Notes under the pieces: model-generated
Seen by the model: only the letters and a program-made list of their open reading frames with translations
Database searches by the model: none
Told to the model about the DNA's origin: nothing
Source of the DNA: Acorus gramineus
Taxonomy: Eukaryota; Streptophyta; Magnoliopsida; Acorales; Acoraceae
Direction of reading: 5' to 3'
Assembly (NCBI GenBank): GCA_030737835.1
Contig: JAUJYN010000020.1
Location: 434,001-498,000, forward strand
DNA: 64,000 nt
Made by a program: the position numbers and the translations under genes
Shown: one piece after another, positions 45,593 through 55,888 of the stretch
Numbering within the stretch: the first letter of the stretch is position 1
Layout of the letters: each line of letters starts with the position of its first letter

Positions 45593-48209
45593 TGTTATAT
45601 ATGTGTCACTTTTAGCCTTCTGGTCACCTTTGGGACATTTCTGACAGTTTTTCAACTTTTTCTTTTTTCGATCGGAACCGCTAAAATTTTGGACTTTTAG
45701 CTATCATCATGAGCTTGAGAACTCCGATTGAAAATCTAACTGCACATTATGTGTCCTGGTGCCATTTCAAACCACTCACGAAAATTTCATCGAATTCCGG
45801 TAACGTTTCAGAATTTGGCAGTTCTGAATCGTATCCGGGTTTTGACCGAGTGGGAATGTCAAAGGGGGACTTGACCAAGTCAAAGAAGACTTTGACCAAG
45901 TCAAGTTTGACCATTGACTTGGTCAAATTCTTTTGTTTTTTTGTGTGGTTGGGTTGACTCAAAGTCAAGCCCACCATCAAAACATTGTTCCAAGTGTGTG
46001 AGTGTGTGTGTGTGGCCCTTTAAGTGGGCGTCTCCCCTTCTTTCCCCTTCTATTCTCCCCTCCATCTCTCACACACAATCCTTCTCACTCCCTTCCCTTT
46101 GTTTGTTCCATTAGAGCTAGTAGAAGAAGAAGAAAGGGAAAACCCTAGAAGGGAAAAAGATAGGTAAGGGTTGGATCTATCTTTCCATGGTTTTTGTTTT
46201 GCTTTCCCCTTTGTTTACCTCCCTCTCATGGCTTCTCCTCCCCCCTGTTTTCAGCCATTGTTAGGGCTGAGAGTGGCTGAGGTGGTGGTGGTCTTGGTGG
46301 TGGCGATTTGGTGCGCGAAGGGCACCCGAGTTCCCTCCCTTGTTCTTCCTCTCTTTGGGTAAGTCATTCTCCTCCCTATGCTTGTTTAGATGCTTGTTTA
46401 GGGTGTGTAATTGGGTATGCATGGTATGCATGGATGTTGGGGGGGGTGGGAGGCTGAGGAAGGGGGTGGAAGAGGGCTCGGGCGCGCGTGCGGAGTCACC
46501 CGCACGCGTGCGCGCGCGTCTGCGCGCACAGACAGGCGCTGGCGCGCGCAGACGGGCGCGCTGGCGAGCGCGCGCGCGTACTCGCAGACGCGCGGGCATG
46601 CGCGCGGGGTGCTGCACGGGCGCGCAGTGCACGCGAGCGGGCGCTGGCTGGGCGCGCGGTGCGCGCGGGCGCGCGCGACAGTGCGCGGGGGCGCGGCAGC
46701 GCGTCTAGGCGCGCGGGCAGGGGCGCAGCAGTGCGTCTGGGGCCCAGGGGCGCCTGCGGGCGTGCGCATTCGTGCGTGCGCGTGCGGGGGGGGCATGCGT
46801 ATGGCTGCCCGAGGGTTCGGGAGGGTGTCGGGGCACTCGGACTCGCGTGCGTACGCGCGTGGTCGTGTGCGTGCTGGTCCGTATACATGCTTGTCCGAGT
46901 ATTGGGTATTTCAAGTAAATTTCTTATGTTTTTGTGTAGTTTACTCACCATGCCATGTCTGGCAGATCTTGACGGACGGTCACGCATCGACCCGGGTTTC
47001 AGTGAGTGGGACAATCCAACCCAGTAGGGAGACGTTCAATGCACGTAGGCGTGCATTACCCTCCCCTTATTAACATGTAATAAATGTAAAACTATGCATG
47101 CATGATTAATATGATGTATCCATGCCACCTTAGACTTGTATGCTAGGGAAATGCACCCTTATGTCATGTATAGAGGCCTATGCATGCCTAGACACCATGT
47201 CCCTCGATTGGAAAGCCCCGAACTATGTATGTTCCCATCTAGTTTAATATAATTAAATCAAAATGAGAGCATATAGTTATAAGCATGCCTTAGAGAATAT
47301 TATAACCTTGTTGTTATAATATATGTCTCCCCGCATCTGAGTTATGCGCCCTGGAGGAATTCTTGAGAATTCATGACATTATTAGCGTTAAAAATCAGTG
47401 TCGACGGATCCAAGAGGATCGTATCCGTGTGAGTAGACTGTCTTCTCCTTTTGGTTGGATCCGATGTAGGGACTCCCCGGCGTTGGCTGACCTGACAGAG
47501 GGCTCCCGTCCGTAGGTACCTCCGATGCGTCGGACAGTACTGATAGTGGGAGTATACCAGGTGGAGGCTACGGAGTGTGGGAGAGGCTACCGGGTGGACC
47601 AGGGGTGGAGAGCGGTCTAGTATGCCCCAAGAGGCCCATGTCACCCCCAGTAAAGGGTGAGGGTGAGGGGGGAGGTGGGTTGGCGATGAAACGACCCACT
47701 AGAATGTGTAGTTGCTCCCGTTTTAGGGACTATAAATTATTTAAGGTTAATATGAATTGTGATGCATGGGTTGTGCTATTCACTGAGCGTGTGGCTCACC
47801 CCTCGCATATTATTTTCCTCCAGTTATATCTGAGTCGGATCTGAAGGAGGAGCTCCCCGAGGCACCACAGCAGTAGCGGAGCAGCGTCACGTTCTGCGAG
47901 TGAGAGGCCATCAGCATCCCCTTTTTGATTGTATGTATTGTTATCCGTGCTTGGGCACACGTTTGTATTTTGATGTCGTTGTGTATATTGGCTCTCATAG
48001 GACAGTTGATTATGTATTCGGGTCTGTAATATGTCTTTGAATTACAGACTCAGTCGTTTAAGCTTCGGCTATTTGTATGTATTATGTCAGCCACCTTATT
48101 GTCTGTGTTGTTTCGATGTTGTTTAGAGTATTTTATTGATCTCCTGTATAGACTGCTGATATTATATATATTTGCCACGTATCGGGGACGGCCGCCCTGG
48201 GGCGTGACA
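45593..48209 (+). repeat. 3' LTR of gypsy element (2,617 bp)
   Basis: TGTTATATATG to GGGGCGTGACA. Donor-like GGGTAAGTC at 46,359; GC-rich block about 46,470-46,800; acceptor TGTCTGGCAG ending at 46,965; microexon 46966-47001; donor at 47,002; acceptor TTTTCCTCCAG ending at 47,823. It lacks the hairpin seen in the other LTR subfamily. Confidence 0.92.
46966..47001 (+). other. Putative 36-nt microexon (second LTR subfamily)
   Basis: ATCTTGACGG...GTTTCA between a GCAG acceptor and GTGAGTGGG donor. It keeps its length and sites although flanking LTR sequence differs clearly from the hairpin subfamily. Confidence 0.5.
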
Positions 48210-48603
48210 TGAGGCCACCACCACCCTCCGCCACCGGCCGTTGCGGCCAGAGTTCCCTCCGCCACCACCTTCTGCAGAGCGGCCCCTCCGACCTCCACCC
48301 ACCACCACCACCTTGCATTGACACCCCCACCTTCATCTGCGGCAATAACCCCCTCCTCTGTAGGTTTTTTTTTTTTTTTTGTTTAGTAGATACTGATCAT
48401 CTTGGTTTTTTATCTGATTTGTTCTCAAATCTTTTTTTTTTTCATCAAAATTATTGTGGAATAGGTGAATGGGTGTCTTTGAATGGAGTTTTTTTTTTAT
48501 TGAATTTCATGGGGGTAAATCCATGAGAATAGGAATAAATCAATTTTTACTATGCTGGAGGTTGTTTTATTGTAATTAAGCTCCATCTTGTTTAATCATT
48601 AGG

Positions 48604-48787
48604 CCTGATTTAGGATCCAACATGTGCTCCAGTTCTGTGCCTAGGCAGAGTTGGTTCAATTTTACCTGTGGAAAATATTCATGCAGAAATTTTGGAATTG
48701 AAATTAGAAAGATATCAAACAATCCAAGCAGTGGGAAATTAGTTTTGTTAATAAACTAGTTCCTTTCTACCTCCATGTATATGAAAT
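48604..48787. other. Gene-like or intron sequence left of the CACTA element
   Basis: Unique sequence between the left arm and the CACTA. No frame recognised. It may be intron sequence of the captured gene whose exon is at 52,521. Confidence 0.3.
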
Positions 48788-49563
48788 CACTACAAGAAAA
48801 AGCATTTTTTGCGACGGTTTGAAACCGTCGCAAATAGCCTCTATAACCGTCGCAAATACCCTTTTGCGACGGTTCTGCGACGGTTTGGGTTCCGTCGTAC
48901 CAAACGGCGTCGCAAAAGAATAGCAGCGGTTTTTAGCCGTCGCAAATATCTTTCATAGCGGTTTTGCTACCGTCGCAAATAATCCATCGCAAATACTTCC
49001 TTTTTTACTGTAGTAGTGTAAACTACATGTTTTGCGACGGATAAACTAGCTGTCGCAAAAAACATTTTTATTTTTATTTTTTGACTTTTGCGACAGAGGC
49101 CTAAACCGTCGCAAATAATGTTTTTTTTTTTTTATTTGAGATTTTAGAAAGACATGCAGTAGATCCCATAAGATCAAAAATAAAAATAAATATTTTGCTA
49201 AGCCTGTAAAACAACAAAGATCAATTTTCTCTCATTTATGAGAATTTGAAAATGCCAAGCAACAACTCACTATCTTGAGTATAATATAAACATCAAGTCA
49301 TGTTTACATCCAAAATGGGGTTATAATATATAACATAAATATCAAACCATGTCTACATCCAAAATAGAGATCTCTCCCATTTGTCCCCAAAGTGAACCTT
49401 GCTTGAATGAGATTATGAGACTGAGCGAAGTTGACTCTCCTTCGCAATAGTCATTCCTGTCAATATGCAAAACCTGTTCAATTTCAAAATTTCATGGGAC
49501 AAATCTCTACAATGAGAACATAAACAAATATTTTAGAAAAATATACATAACATAAACTTATAC

Positions 49564-49659
49564 CTCGACATCTCTCCAAATATCATCTAATACATCTTCT
49601 GGCATATCGCTCCATGATACATACGTCAAAGGTACTCTATGGCTATCCCGGGCTATATA
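49564..49659 (-). pseudogene. CACTA transposase-like exon remnant
   Basis: YIARDSHRVPLTYVSWSDMP followed by EDVLDDIWRDVEV resembles the SW-x-DVP-x-E/D-V segment of plant Ptta/En/Spm (Transposase_24) proteins. About 32 codons, no start, bounded by splice-like sites. A leftover of the element's own gene. Confidence 0.6.
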
Positions 49660-50699
49660 GCCACTGAAACAAAATGGAACACATTTTCTCATCCCACAAC
49701 AGTACCAACTCAATACCCCCAAAATATAAATAAACAAATAAGGAGACTCATGAATATTCAAGAAATAAAAATGCAACAACAAAAACTGAAACTAAACAAA
49801 AGGCAAGAGAGTGATAATATGGATATATGGACCACAAAAGCAGAAAAGTATGGATGTGTTACAGATACTTGCATCTTTCAAGTAACTCAAAATTAAATAA
49901 AACCCACTAATAGAAAACTCAGGCTCACTGATGGATGACACTTTCATTGATTCACAGAACCAATCCCAAGTAGATGTGATGAAAGCCACTTTTGACAAGA
50001 TATGACAGCCCATCAAAGGTGGACACTTAACTTTCCAATTAAACATACATATAAAACAAGTAACACATGATATCATTCATAAGGTGGGCTTCATTAACCA
50101 TGATTACAACAGCCTCCCCAAAAGCAATGCAGTAGTGTATAGCTTCTTGTTTTAAGTCTACATGGTGGGTATATTCAAGAGTTTGAAATTTTTCACAATG
50201 ACCATAGTTGTATAACTTCTCATATTCTTTATACTAACCTTTCCAACCCTCACTAGCATTGCTCATTCAAGCCTTTCCAACAATTTTTACTCAATGCCCA
50301 TCAAACCCACGTTGGATAACTCACTAACATGTAGAGAATGGCAAAGGTACTTTGTTCAAATAAAACATGTAGAGAATGGCAGAGGAATTTCATTTTGTTA
50401 TTATACCTATTCAACAATACATAGATTATCCTATGATTTGTCTACACATTACCTAAAAAATTTGACATCCACTTGTATACTTTGTTCAAACGAAACATGG
50501 ATATACTTATATACTTTCCAAGTAGAGAATGGCAAAGATACAAAGAGGAATTTCATTTTGTTATTATACCTATGAAATCTTTAACAGGGCCAAGCTTCAG
50601 GGGATTTCTGAAAATGTGATGAAATAACTGAACAGACCTAAAAATGACAAAGATCAATAAATAGATTAGGGGGGATGCATTTAAAATACAATGTACAAT

Positions 50700-50990
50700 G
50701 AAATTGATATATTACTCACCGTAGTAGTTCGAGCAAAGAGTGAGTCCAAACAGATCTTATCGTCGACGGTGAAATGGAAGGATCTATCATCGTCAGAAGG
50801 ATTCAATCTCAACTCCCAAGCAAGCTAGTCTACATTTGAATCTAAGACCTGTTTTACAGAGGCGGGTAATGCTAGCCGGCTGGTAGCTCACCAACTTGTT
50901 CAGAATGGCAAAATTCTTCTCATGCACCAACCAGTACCATGTGAGGAAAGTCATAGGACATAGCTCTCCCATTAACAGAGAAGTCATATA
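50700..50990 (-). other. Possible exon-like segments inside CACTA, unrecognised
   Basis: Minus-strand frame DDDRSFHFTVDDKICLDSLF followed by a GTGAG donor near 50,720, and a second open stretch (50,987-50,793). I do not recognise either. They could be captured or element-derived exons. Confidence 0.3.
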
Positions 50991-51337
50991 TAGATCTCTT
51001 GATCTCTAGATATATAAGAACAACAAAGAAACATGAAGTGATCCATAGCATTACAAGAATGGTACATGAATAATTAACAACTCTCATTGGAAATGGGGAC
51101 AGTTACATTCTTTTTCTTTTTATCCAGTTTTTTTTTATTTGTTTATCCAAGCATTCAATAAACCAAAATCACTCCAAAAACTGCACCTATTTAAAATAGA
51201 AACATGTATGCAATTCCAGGACTACTGCGATATAAGACTTTGTCTAAAGGAAGGGCATCATCATGATTCATAAACAACAAATACAAACAATATCACATTA
51301 AAAAAACTCAGTGCAAGAATGAAAGAAGAACAGATTA

Positions 51338-51455
51338 CTTTCTCCTTGCAGCTTTCTTCTGCTCTTCCTCCAACTCAACGCGCCCTGCGAGCCTCAAAGT
51401 GCCTTTAGCTCCTCCATCTCTTGTTCCTTAGCAATCAATTCGAGTATTCTAAAAA
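51338..51455 (-). pseudogene. Coiled-coil gene fragment, frameshifted
   Basis: Minus strand reads IAKEQEMEELKAL, then after a frame change EARRAR, EEEQKKAARRK. The charged heptad-like pattern resembles the end of a coiled-coil protein. Parent gene not recognised. Probably captured host sequence. Confidence 0.35.
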
Positions 51456-51824
51456 AGAACAGTTATTCTATTTGTCACTTTTTCCCAACATATACAAGTG
51501 AATGTATGAATAAAAAACATACTGGAAAATATCATAAAATTGAAAAATAGCTCTCCCATTAAACTAAAAAAATTAGTGTTTTTTTCCCTCAAACTGAACC
51601 CCTATGGACACACAAATTTCACATAGAATCAAAATTTCACCTAAATTGTTTAATGACAATCATTGAATCGTTTCACTGAGCCACATCACATAGAGACTTT
51701 TAAAGATCTGATTCCACTCAGTTCCCTCTTCAAAACCCCCAAAAACAACAGAGGATAAACAAAGAATCTAAAGACAGGCAACAAATTGACAAGTCTCGGA
51801 GAAAAAAAAAGTTGAAACAATTAC

Positions 51825-52173
51825 GTTCGCCCCTTTCGTCTTTGCGATCGCCGCGAACGCCTCGAGATTCGGGAGGGGGTAGAAGGCGACGGACTCCGAC
51901 AGCGACAAGAGGAGCTCCCTCCGCCCACAGACCTCCTCCAGAACCCCGATCCACGACGTACGGGGCGGCCTCCTGATCCACAACATACGGGGCCCCCCGG
52001 ACGTCGCCGTCGTTGGAGCCGTCAGAGGCGTCGAAGGAGGTGGAAGAGGCGAAGATGCGGAGGTAGCTGGAGTAGGTGCCGAGGAGGATCTTGGAGCCGT
52101 ACATGGAGACGCAGTCGATCCGGGACGAGCAGCCCCGTATGAGCTCTGCCGTGTCGAAAGCACTGTGAACCAT
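51825..52173 (-). pseudogene. VPS39/VAM6-like first exon captured in CACTA
   Basis: The ATG at 52,173 starts MVHSAFDTAELIRGCSSRID, and SMYGSKILLGTYSSYLRIF matches the start of plant VPS39 (HOPS tethering subunit, beta-propeller/citron homology). Further on, in a shifted frame, RELLLSLSESVAFYPLPNLE with AFAAIAKTKGAN continues the same protein, and a GT donor follows at 51,824. The frameshift lies between about 51,910 and 52,020. An upstream (CT)n run (52,181-52,205) may be 5'-UTR. A full VPS39 is about 1,000 residues; only the first ~115 are present. Promoter and exon were carried, but the reading frame is broken. Confidence 0.6.
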
Positions 52174-52520
52174 CTCCGCCTCTCTCTCTCTCTCTCTCTC
52201 TCTCCCATTTCAGTCTCTTTGTTTTAATACATATACAGGAAGATCAGATGGCTCTAATCACAAGTGAAAAAAATGAATGGTTGGATAAAAAAATTAGGTA
52301 TTTGCAACGGATAGTATTCTGTCGCAACTAATACATTTCTCGCGATGGCATAACAAACCCGTCGCAAATAAATTTTTTAACAGCGGCTCAACTCGGTCGC
52401 CGCAAAAGCAGAAAGGTATTTGCGACTCCCAAAACTCACCGTCAAAATTATGATCTTTTGCGACGGTTTGTGTAATCCGTCGCAAATAATTCGTCGCAAA
52501 AAATGATTTTTCTTGTAGTG

Positions 52521-52730
52521 AATGAAGCTCCATCAAGTGGGAATAACTTGCAGTGGGTCACTGAAATGAAGCTCCACCTAAATGACGACCAGAAGGAGAT
52601 CAATTGGGCAGCTGTCGTCCATTACAATGGGAACCTGAAGCCATGGCTTGAGATCACTCTTCCAAAGTACTGTAACTATTGGTTGAAAATTGTTGCAATG
52701 TTGGTATATGTTTTTCTTTTCTCCAGGGGG
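52521..52730 (+). pseudogene. GAUT-type glycosyltransferase 3' exon fragment
   Basis: WAAVVHYNGNLKPWLEITLP with KYCNYW matches the C-terminal HYNG-x-KPW region of GAUT galacturonosyltransferases (GT8, pectin homogalacturonan synthesis in the Golgi). The preceding stretch LHLNDDQKEIN agrees with the linker before it. The frame is open back to the CACTA end, but no upstream GAUT domain (DxD etc.) is present anywhere in the window, so this is a partial copy. It continues past Trp into sequence with no GAUT resemblance. It differs from GATL proteins, which read HW(S/N)G-GKPW. Confidence 0.7.
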
Positions 52731-53340
52731 GGGTTGCCTCTACATAAGTTGCAAATATATGTTGTACATGATTTTAGGAGTATGAGCAGTTTAGTGATGA
52801 AGCTGTTCTGTAACATTTTGGATTTACTTTATTTCAAAAATTCATTATAAATATGAGCAGTTTAGTGATCCAATCTATTTGTGTTGTACATGGATAAATG
52901 TTTGATTTTTTTGGTTAAAGTGTTGTGAAATCTATCAAGTGTTGATGTTGTGTTAAAAGTGAGGATGCAACTGGCCCTCGAGTTGTGTAATGCAATTGTG
53001 TTAAAGCGTTGATGTTGTGTTGATCTTCTACAAGTAGATGGTTTAGGAGCTGGAGATCACGTGCCAGCAACTGGCCCTCCTTGTGTTGTTTTTCTTGTTG
53101 ATGCTGATATAACTTCCTATCTGATGATGGGTTCTATTTCACCAGGTTTTCTTTTCCTTTCTCCAGTAGCTGCTAATCCAAACTTGTTATAACTTGCAAT
53201 TTTTGTTAATTAAATATTATAGTTTCACAAGATTTCATAATTAAATCTTTAGTCAACACTTTACTCTTCAAAAACAACATTGTAATCTACCAGAATATCA
53301 ACAGTGCACCTGTATTAAGTTACATATGGTTTCGACAGGT
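52731..53340. other. Non-coding stretch, no gene seen
   Basis: T-rich sequence after the GAUT fragment, with repeated GTGTTGATGTTGTGTT / GTGTTAAAG words. Perhaps its 3' UTR or transposon filler. Confidence 0.4.
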
Positions 53341-53805
53341 CTGAACCATTACAAGAAGTTCAACCATTGCTTCAACCATTACAAAGAAGTTCAACCATTA
53401 CAACACCACTACAAGAAGTAAAACCACATAAAGTATTGGATTACATACATCAAGTTCTACATCAACCATTACAACAAATTTAAACTTTACATTCAACAAA
53501 TTCAACCATTACAAGAAGTTCTACATTGATCTCAACCATTACTTCACCACTACAAGAAGTAAAACCATATAAAGTATTGGATTACATACATCAACCATTA
53601 CAACAAATTTAAACTTTACATTCAACAAATTCAACCATTACAAGAAGTTCTACATTGATCTCAACCATTACAACACCACTACAAGAAGTAAAACCATATA
53701 AAGTATTGGATTACATACATCAAGTTCTACATCAACCATTACAACAAATTTAAGCTTTACATTCAACAAATTCAACCATTACAAGAAGTTCTACATTGAT
53801 CTGGA
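53341..53805. repeat. Minisatellite, ~130-140-bp unit, three copies
   Basis: CCACTACAAGAAGTAAAACCA starts at 53,406, 53,547 and 53,676. Each unit itself contains AACCATTACAAGAAGTTC-type ~25-bp sub-repeats. One copy lacks an AAGTTCTACAT segment, which explains the unequal spacing. Confidence 0.88.
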
Positions 53806-53924
53806 CCTTGCACATGTGCACCACTTCCATAATCACCAACTCCTGGATCTGAAACAGAGTGAACAAAAGAGAGTGAAGAAAATAAATAAATAACCTCCCT
53901 TCTCCATACAAATAGACCAATAAT

Positions 53925-54580
53925 TAAACAAGATGGGGCTTAATTACAATAAAACACACTCCAACACAGTAAAAATTGATTTATTCCTATTCTTATGGAT
54001 TTACCCCCATAAAATTCAATAAAAAAAACTCCATTCAAAGACACCCGTTCACCTATTCCACAATAATTTTGATGAAACAAAAAAAGATTTGAGAACAAAT
54101 CAGATAAAAAAACCAAGATGATCAATACCTCCTACAAAAAAAAAAAAAAACTTCCAGGGGAGGGGGTTCTTGCCGCAGATGAAGGTGGGGGTGTCGATGC
54201 AAGGTGGTGGTGGCGGGTGGAGGTCGGAGGGGGCGCTCCACGAAAGGTGGTGGCGGAGGGAACGCTGGCCGCAACAGCGGGTGGCGGAGGGTGTTGGTGG
54301 CCGCAGCGGGTGGTGGCGGCCGAGGGAGGGCGGACAAGGCGTCACAGCCGAGGTGGTGGTGGAGGATCTGATGGTGGTGATGGATTTTTTGAGAGATCTG
54401 GTGAGGAGATGAGAAGGGTTTCAAAAAAAATGGAGGGGAGAGAGAGTGGTAACCGGGAGAGACTAGCTGACCTGTTTCAATGAGTTTGGTGTGTGTTTTA
54501 TTTCCACCGTTAGATTGTTGTGTCTCTGATCGGACGGCCCACAGTACAGCCGCACATGCCGTTCGGCTGCAGCTAATCAA
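53925..54580 (-). repeat. Right inverted arm
   Basis: Reverse complement matches 48,210-48,603 and 35,543-35,914 (see the inverted-arm element). It contains GC-rich CACC/CTCC coding-like repeats (Pro/Ser/Thr-rich frames) that appear to be composition only. Confidence 0.75.
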
Positions 54581-54611
54581 ATATATATATATATACATAT
54601 ATATATATATG
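54581..54611. repeat. (TA)n microsatellite
   Basis: ATATATATATATACATATATATATAT, abutting the right end of the inverted-arm element. Confidence 0.9.
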
Positions 54612-54779
54612 AGACTATCAATTATTGATCTCCCAAAATACCAACAATATATGTTAAATTTGGAAACATCATTAATTGATTTAATAAAATCTCAACCAAA
54701 ATATGTATATTTAACCAGGGATAATGAATGACTAATCGAAAAGATCCCTACATATACATATATTCGATTACCTAAATCA

Positions 54780-55205
54780 AGTATCTCTCTCCATCCATCT
54801 GATGAAAGAAAAATCCATCATTGATTCTAGGGCACCCACCAAGATACTATAAATAGGGAGCCAACTCTCCTTATTGAGGATGAAAAACATTTTTTCACTA
54901 GACCCCTTGTGCAACATGAGCTGACTCAACCGTCGGAACTATGTGTGACTTGATCCCTTAACAATGGTACATAGGCAGCCTGGGAGGTTATATCAGATTC
55001 AGTCCAAACCACACCAAAAATCTTGTCGATTGGTCCATCACGGACCCTTATCGTCGTCACTTCACGGATCCATCCTCGAGTCCAATCCATTCAAGGAGGA
55101 GGGTCGACAGCCAAACGATATCTGTCGGAGGAAACAAAGCGAACAGATTCTGACGACCCGAATCCAATACGTCATTTTTTGCCCCTCCACATATATATAT
55201 ATGTA
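54780..55205 (+). mobile_element. Possible degenerate LTR (TRIM/LARD-like) fragment
   Basis: A TATA box (CTATAAATAG, 54847-54856) is followed by GAGCCAACTCTCC and TTGATCCCTTAACAATGGTA, then CATAGGCAGCCTGGGAGG. Similar strings occur in LTRs of some plant non-autonomous retrotransposons. No second LTR, PBS or target duplication found. Confidence 0.3.
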
Positions 55206-55888
55206 ATGATTTTGAATTCCAGAGACTCCAAAATTAAGGAAACACAAAAAAGAATTATAATAAAAATGATCCCAATCATGATGAAGCTCTAAGAGTAAAT
55301 GAATGGATTATTATATGTATGCGTGTAAAAATTCTGATATGTGATTCTACACTGTCCGTTCACAAAACAACTAAGGTTGTTATTGTAGCCTTGCACATGC
55401 ACGCATGTCCCCTCTATTTTTTTTCCTATTTTTTTGGTTTATTTAACTTCCTTTTCCAAATTGTTTCCATAGGACCTCTGATTCGAATTTAAAAATAAAT
55501 AAATAAACAAACAATTCTTCACCCCTCTCTCAAAATCTCTAACACCTTCCAATCTGTTTCAGCAATCTCAACATATAAAAATTGCTTTGTTTAAACAGCT
55601 TGTCAAATTCTGTCAGACAAATAGTATTCCCCACTAATCCAATCCAAATTCATCAACCCCTCCCCAATCATATGCGTTAGGATTTGAGGATCTCAGAACC
55701 AATCTATCTAGAGAAAATCAAACAAATACAAAGAATCAGGCTCTGAGGACCGTCAACTATACTTTGCGCACAGGAATCAAAGCTCCATAATATATCAATC
55801 TCCCACTCCCTCTTGGACATCCTCCCCAGATGCATGACTACTCCCCCATGCATGCACGGTACTCATCGCACTGACGTCCCCCCTCTCC
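55206..55888. other. Intergenic; 3' flank of the GATL gene
   Basis: AT-rich, with no further frames supported. The GATL 3' UTR must lie in the right part (from 55,888 down), but no clear polyadenylation signal was identified. Confidence 0.5.

Larger units (their letters stand above)
35915..48209 (+). mobile_element. Ty3/gypsy retrotransposon, nearly intact (chromovirus Tekay/Del-like)
   Basis: 12,295 bp including a nested solo LTR (2,714 bp). LTRs are 35915-37966 and 45593-48209, the PBS is for initiator tRNA-Met, and gag-pol is one frame in the order Gag, protease, RT, RNase H, integrase. The long LTRs and the conserved pol tail (VEQPIEIL, VRWQHRSG, ATWER) resemble the Tekay/Del lineage. 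This element and its close relatives are the likely source of proteins for the gag-only families in the window. Confidence 0.93.
48788..52520. mobile_element. CACTA (En/Spm-type) transposon, non-autonomous
   Basis: The ends CACTACAAGAAAAA and TTTTTCTTGTAGTG form the CACTA inverted repeat, with a 3-bp duplication (AAT). Subterminal regions (48,808-49,110 and 52,290-52,500) carry many copies of TTTGCGACGG and its complement, the transposase-binding type of repeat. Inside are a Transposase_24-like exon remnant, a VPS39-like exon and a coiled-coil gene piece. No full transposase. Confidence 0.92.
35543..54580. mobile_element. Inverted-arm element with captured gene fragment (probable Pack-type)
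   Basis: The left arm is 35543-35914 plus 48210-48603, and the right arm is about 53925-54580 in reverse. They share the outer GATTA.CTGC.GCCGAACGGCA, CAGGTCA.(N)AG.AGTCTCTCCCGGTTA, TTGTGGAATAGGTGAA and GTTTTATTGTAATTAAGC segments in the same order. Between them lie a GAUT exon fragment, the CACTA element and a minisatellite. Terminal inverted repeats and an internal host-gene piece suggest a Pack-MULE or foldback element. No target duplication can be seen because both ends abut microsatellites. Similarity of the arms is moderate, so the element is old. Confidence 0.5.

Noticed and set aside
53341-53805. CRISPR-like repeat array
   Set aside because: Units are long, contain internal sub-repeats and have no unique spacers.
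54118-54483. 121-codon Gly/Arg-rich frame near the right arm
   Set aside because: Reverse of the Pro/Ser-rich arm. Repeats are of CACC/CCGCC type and occur in both arms.
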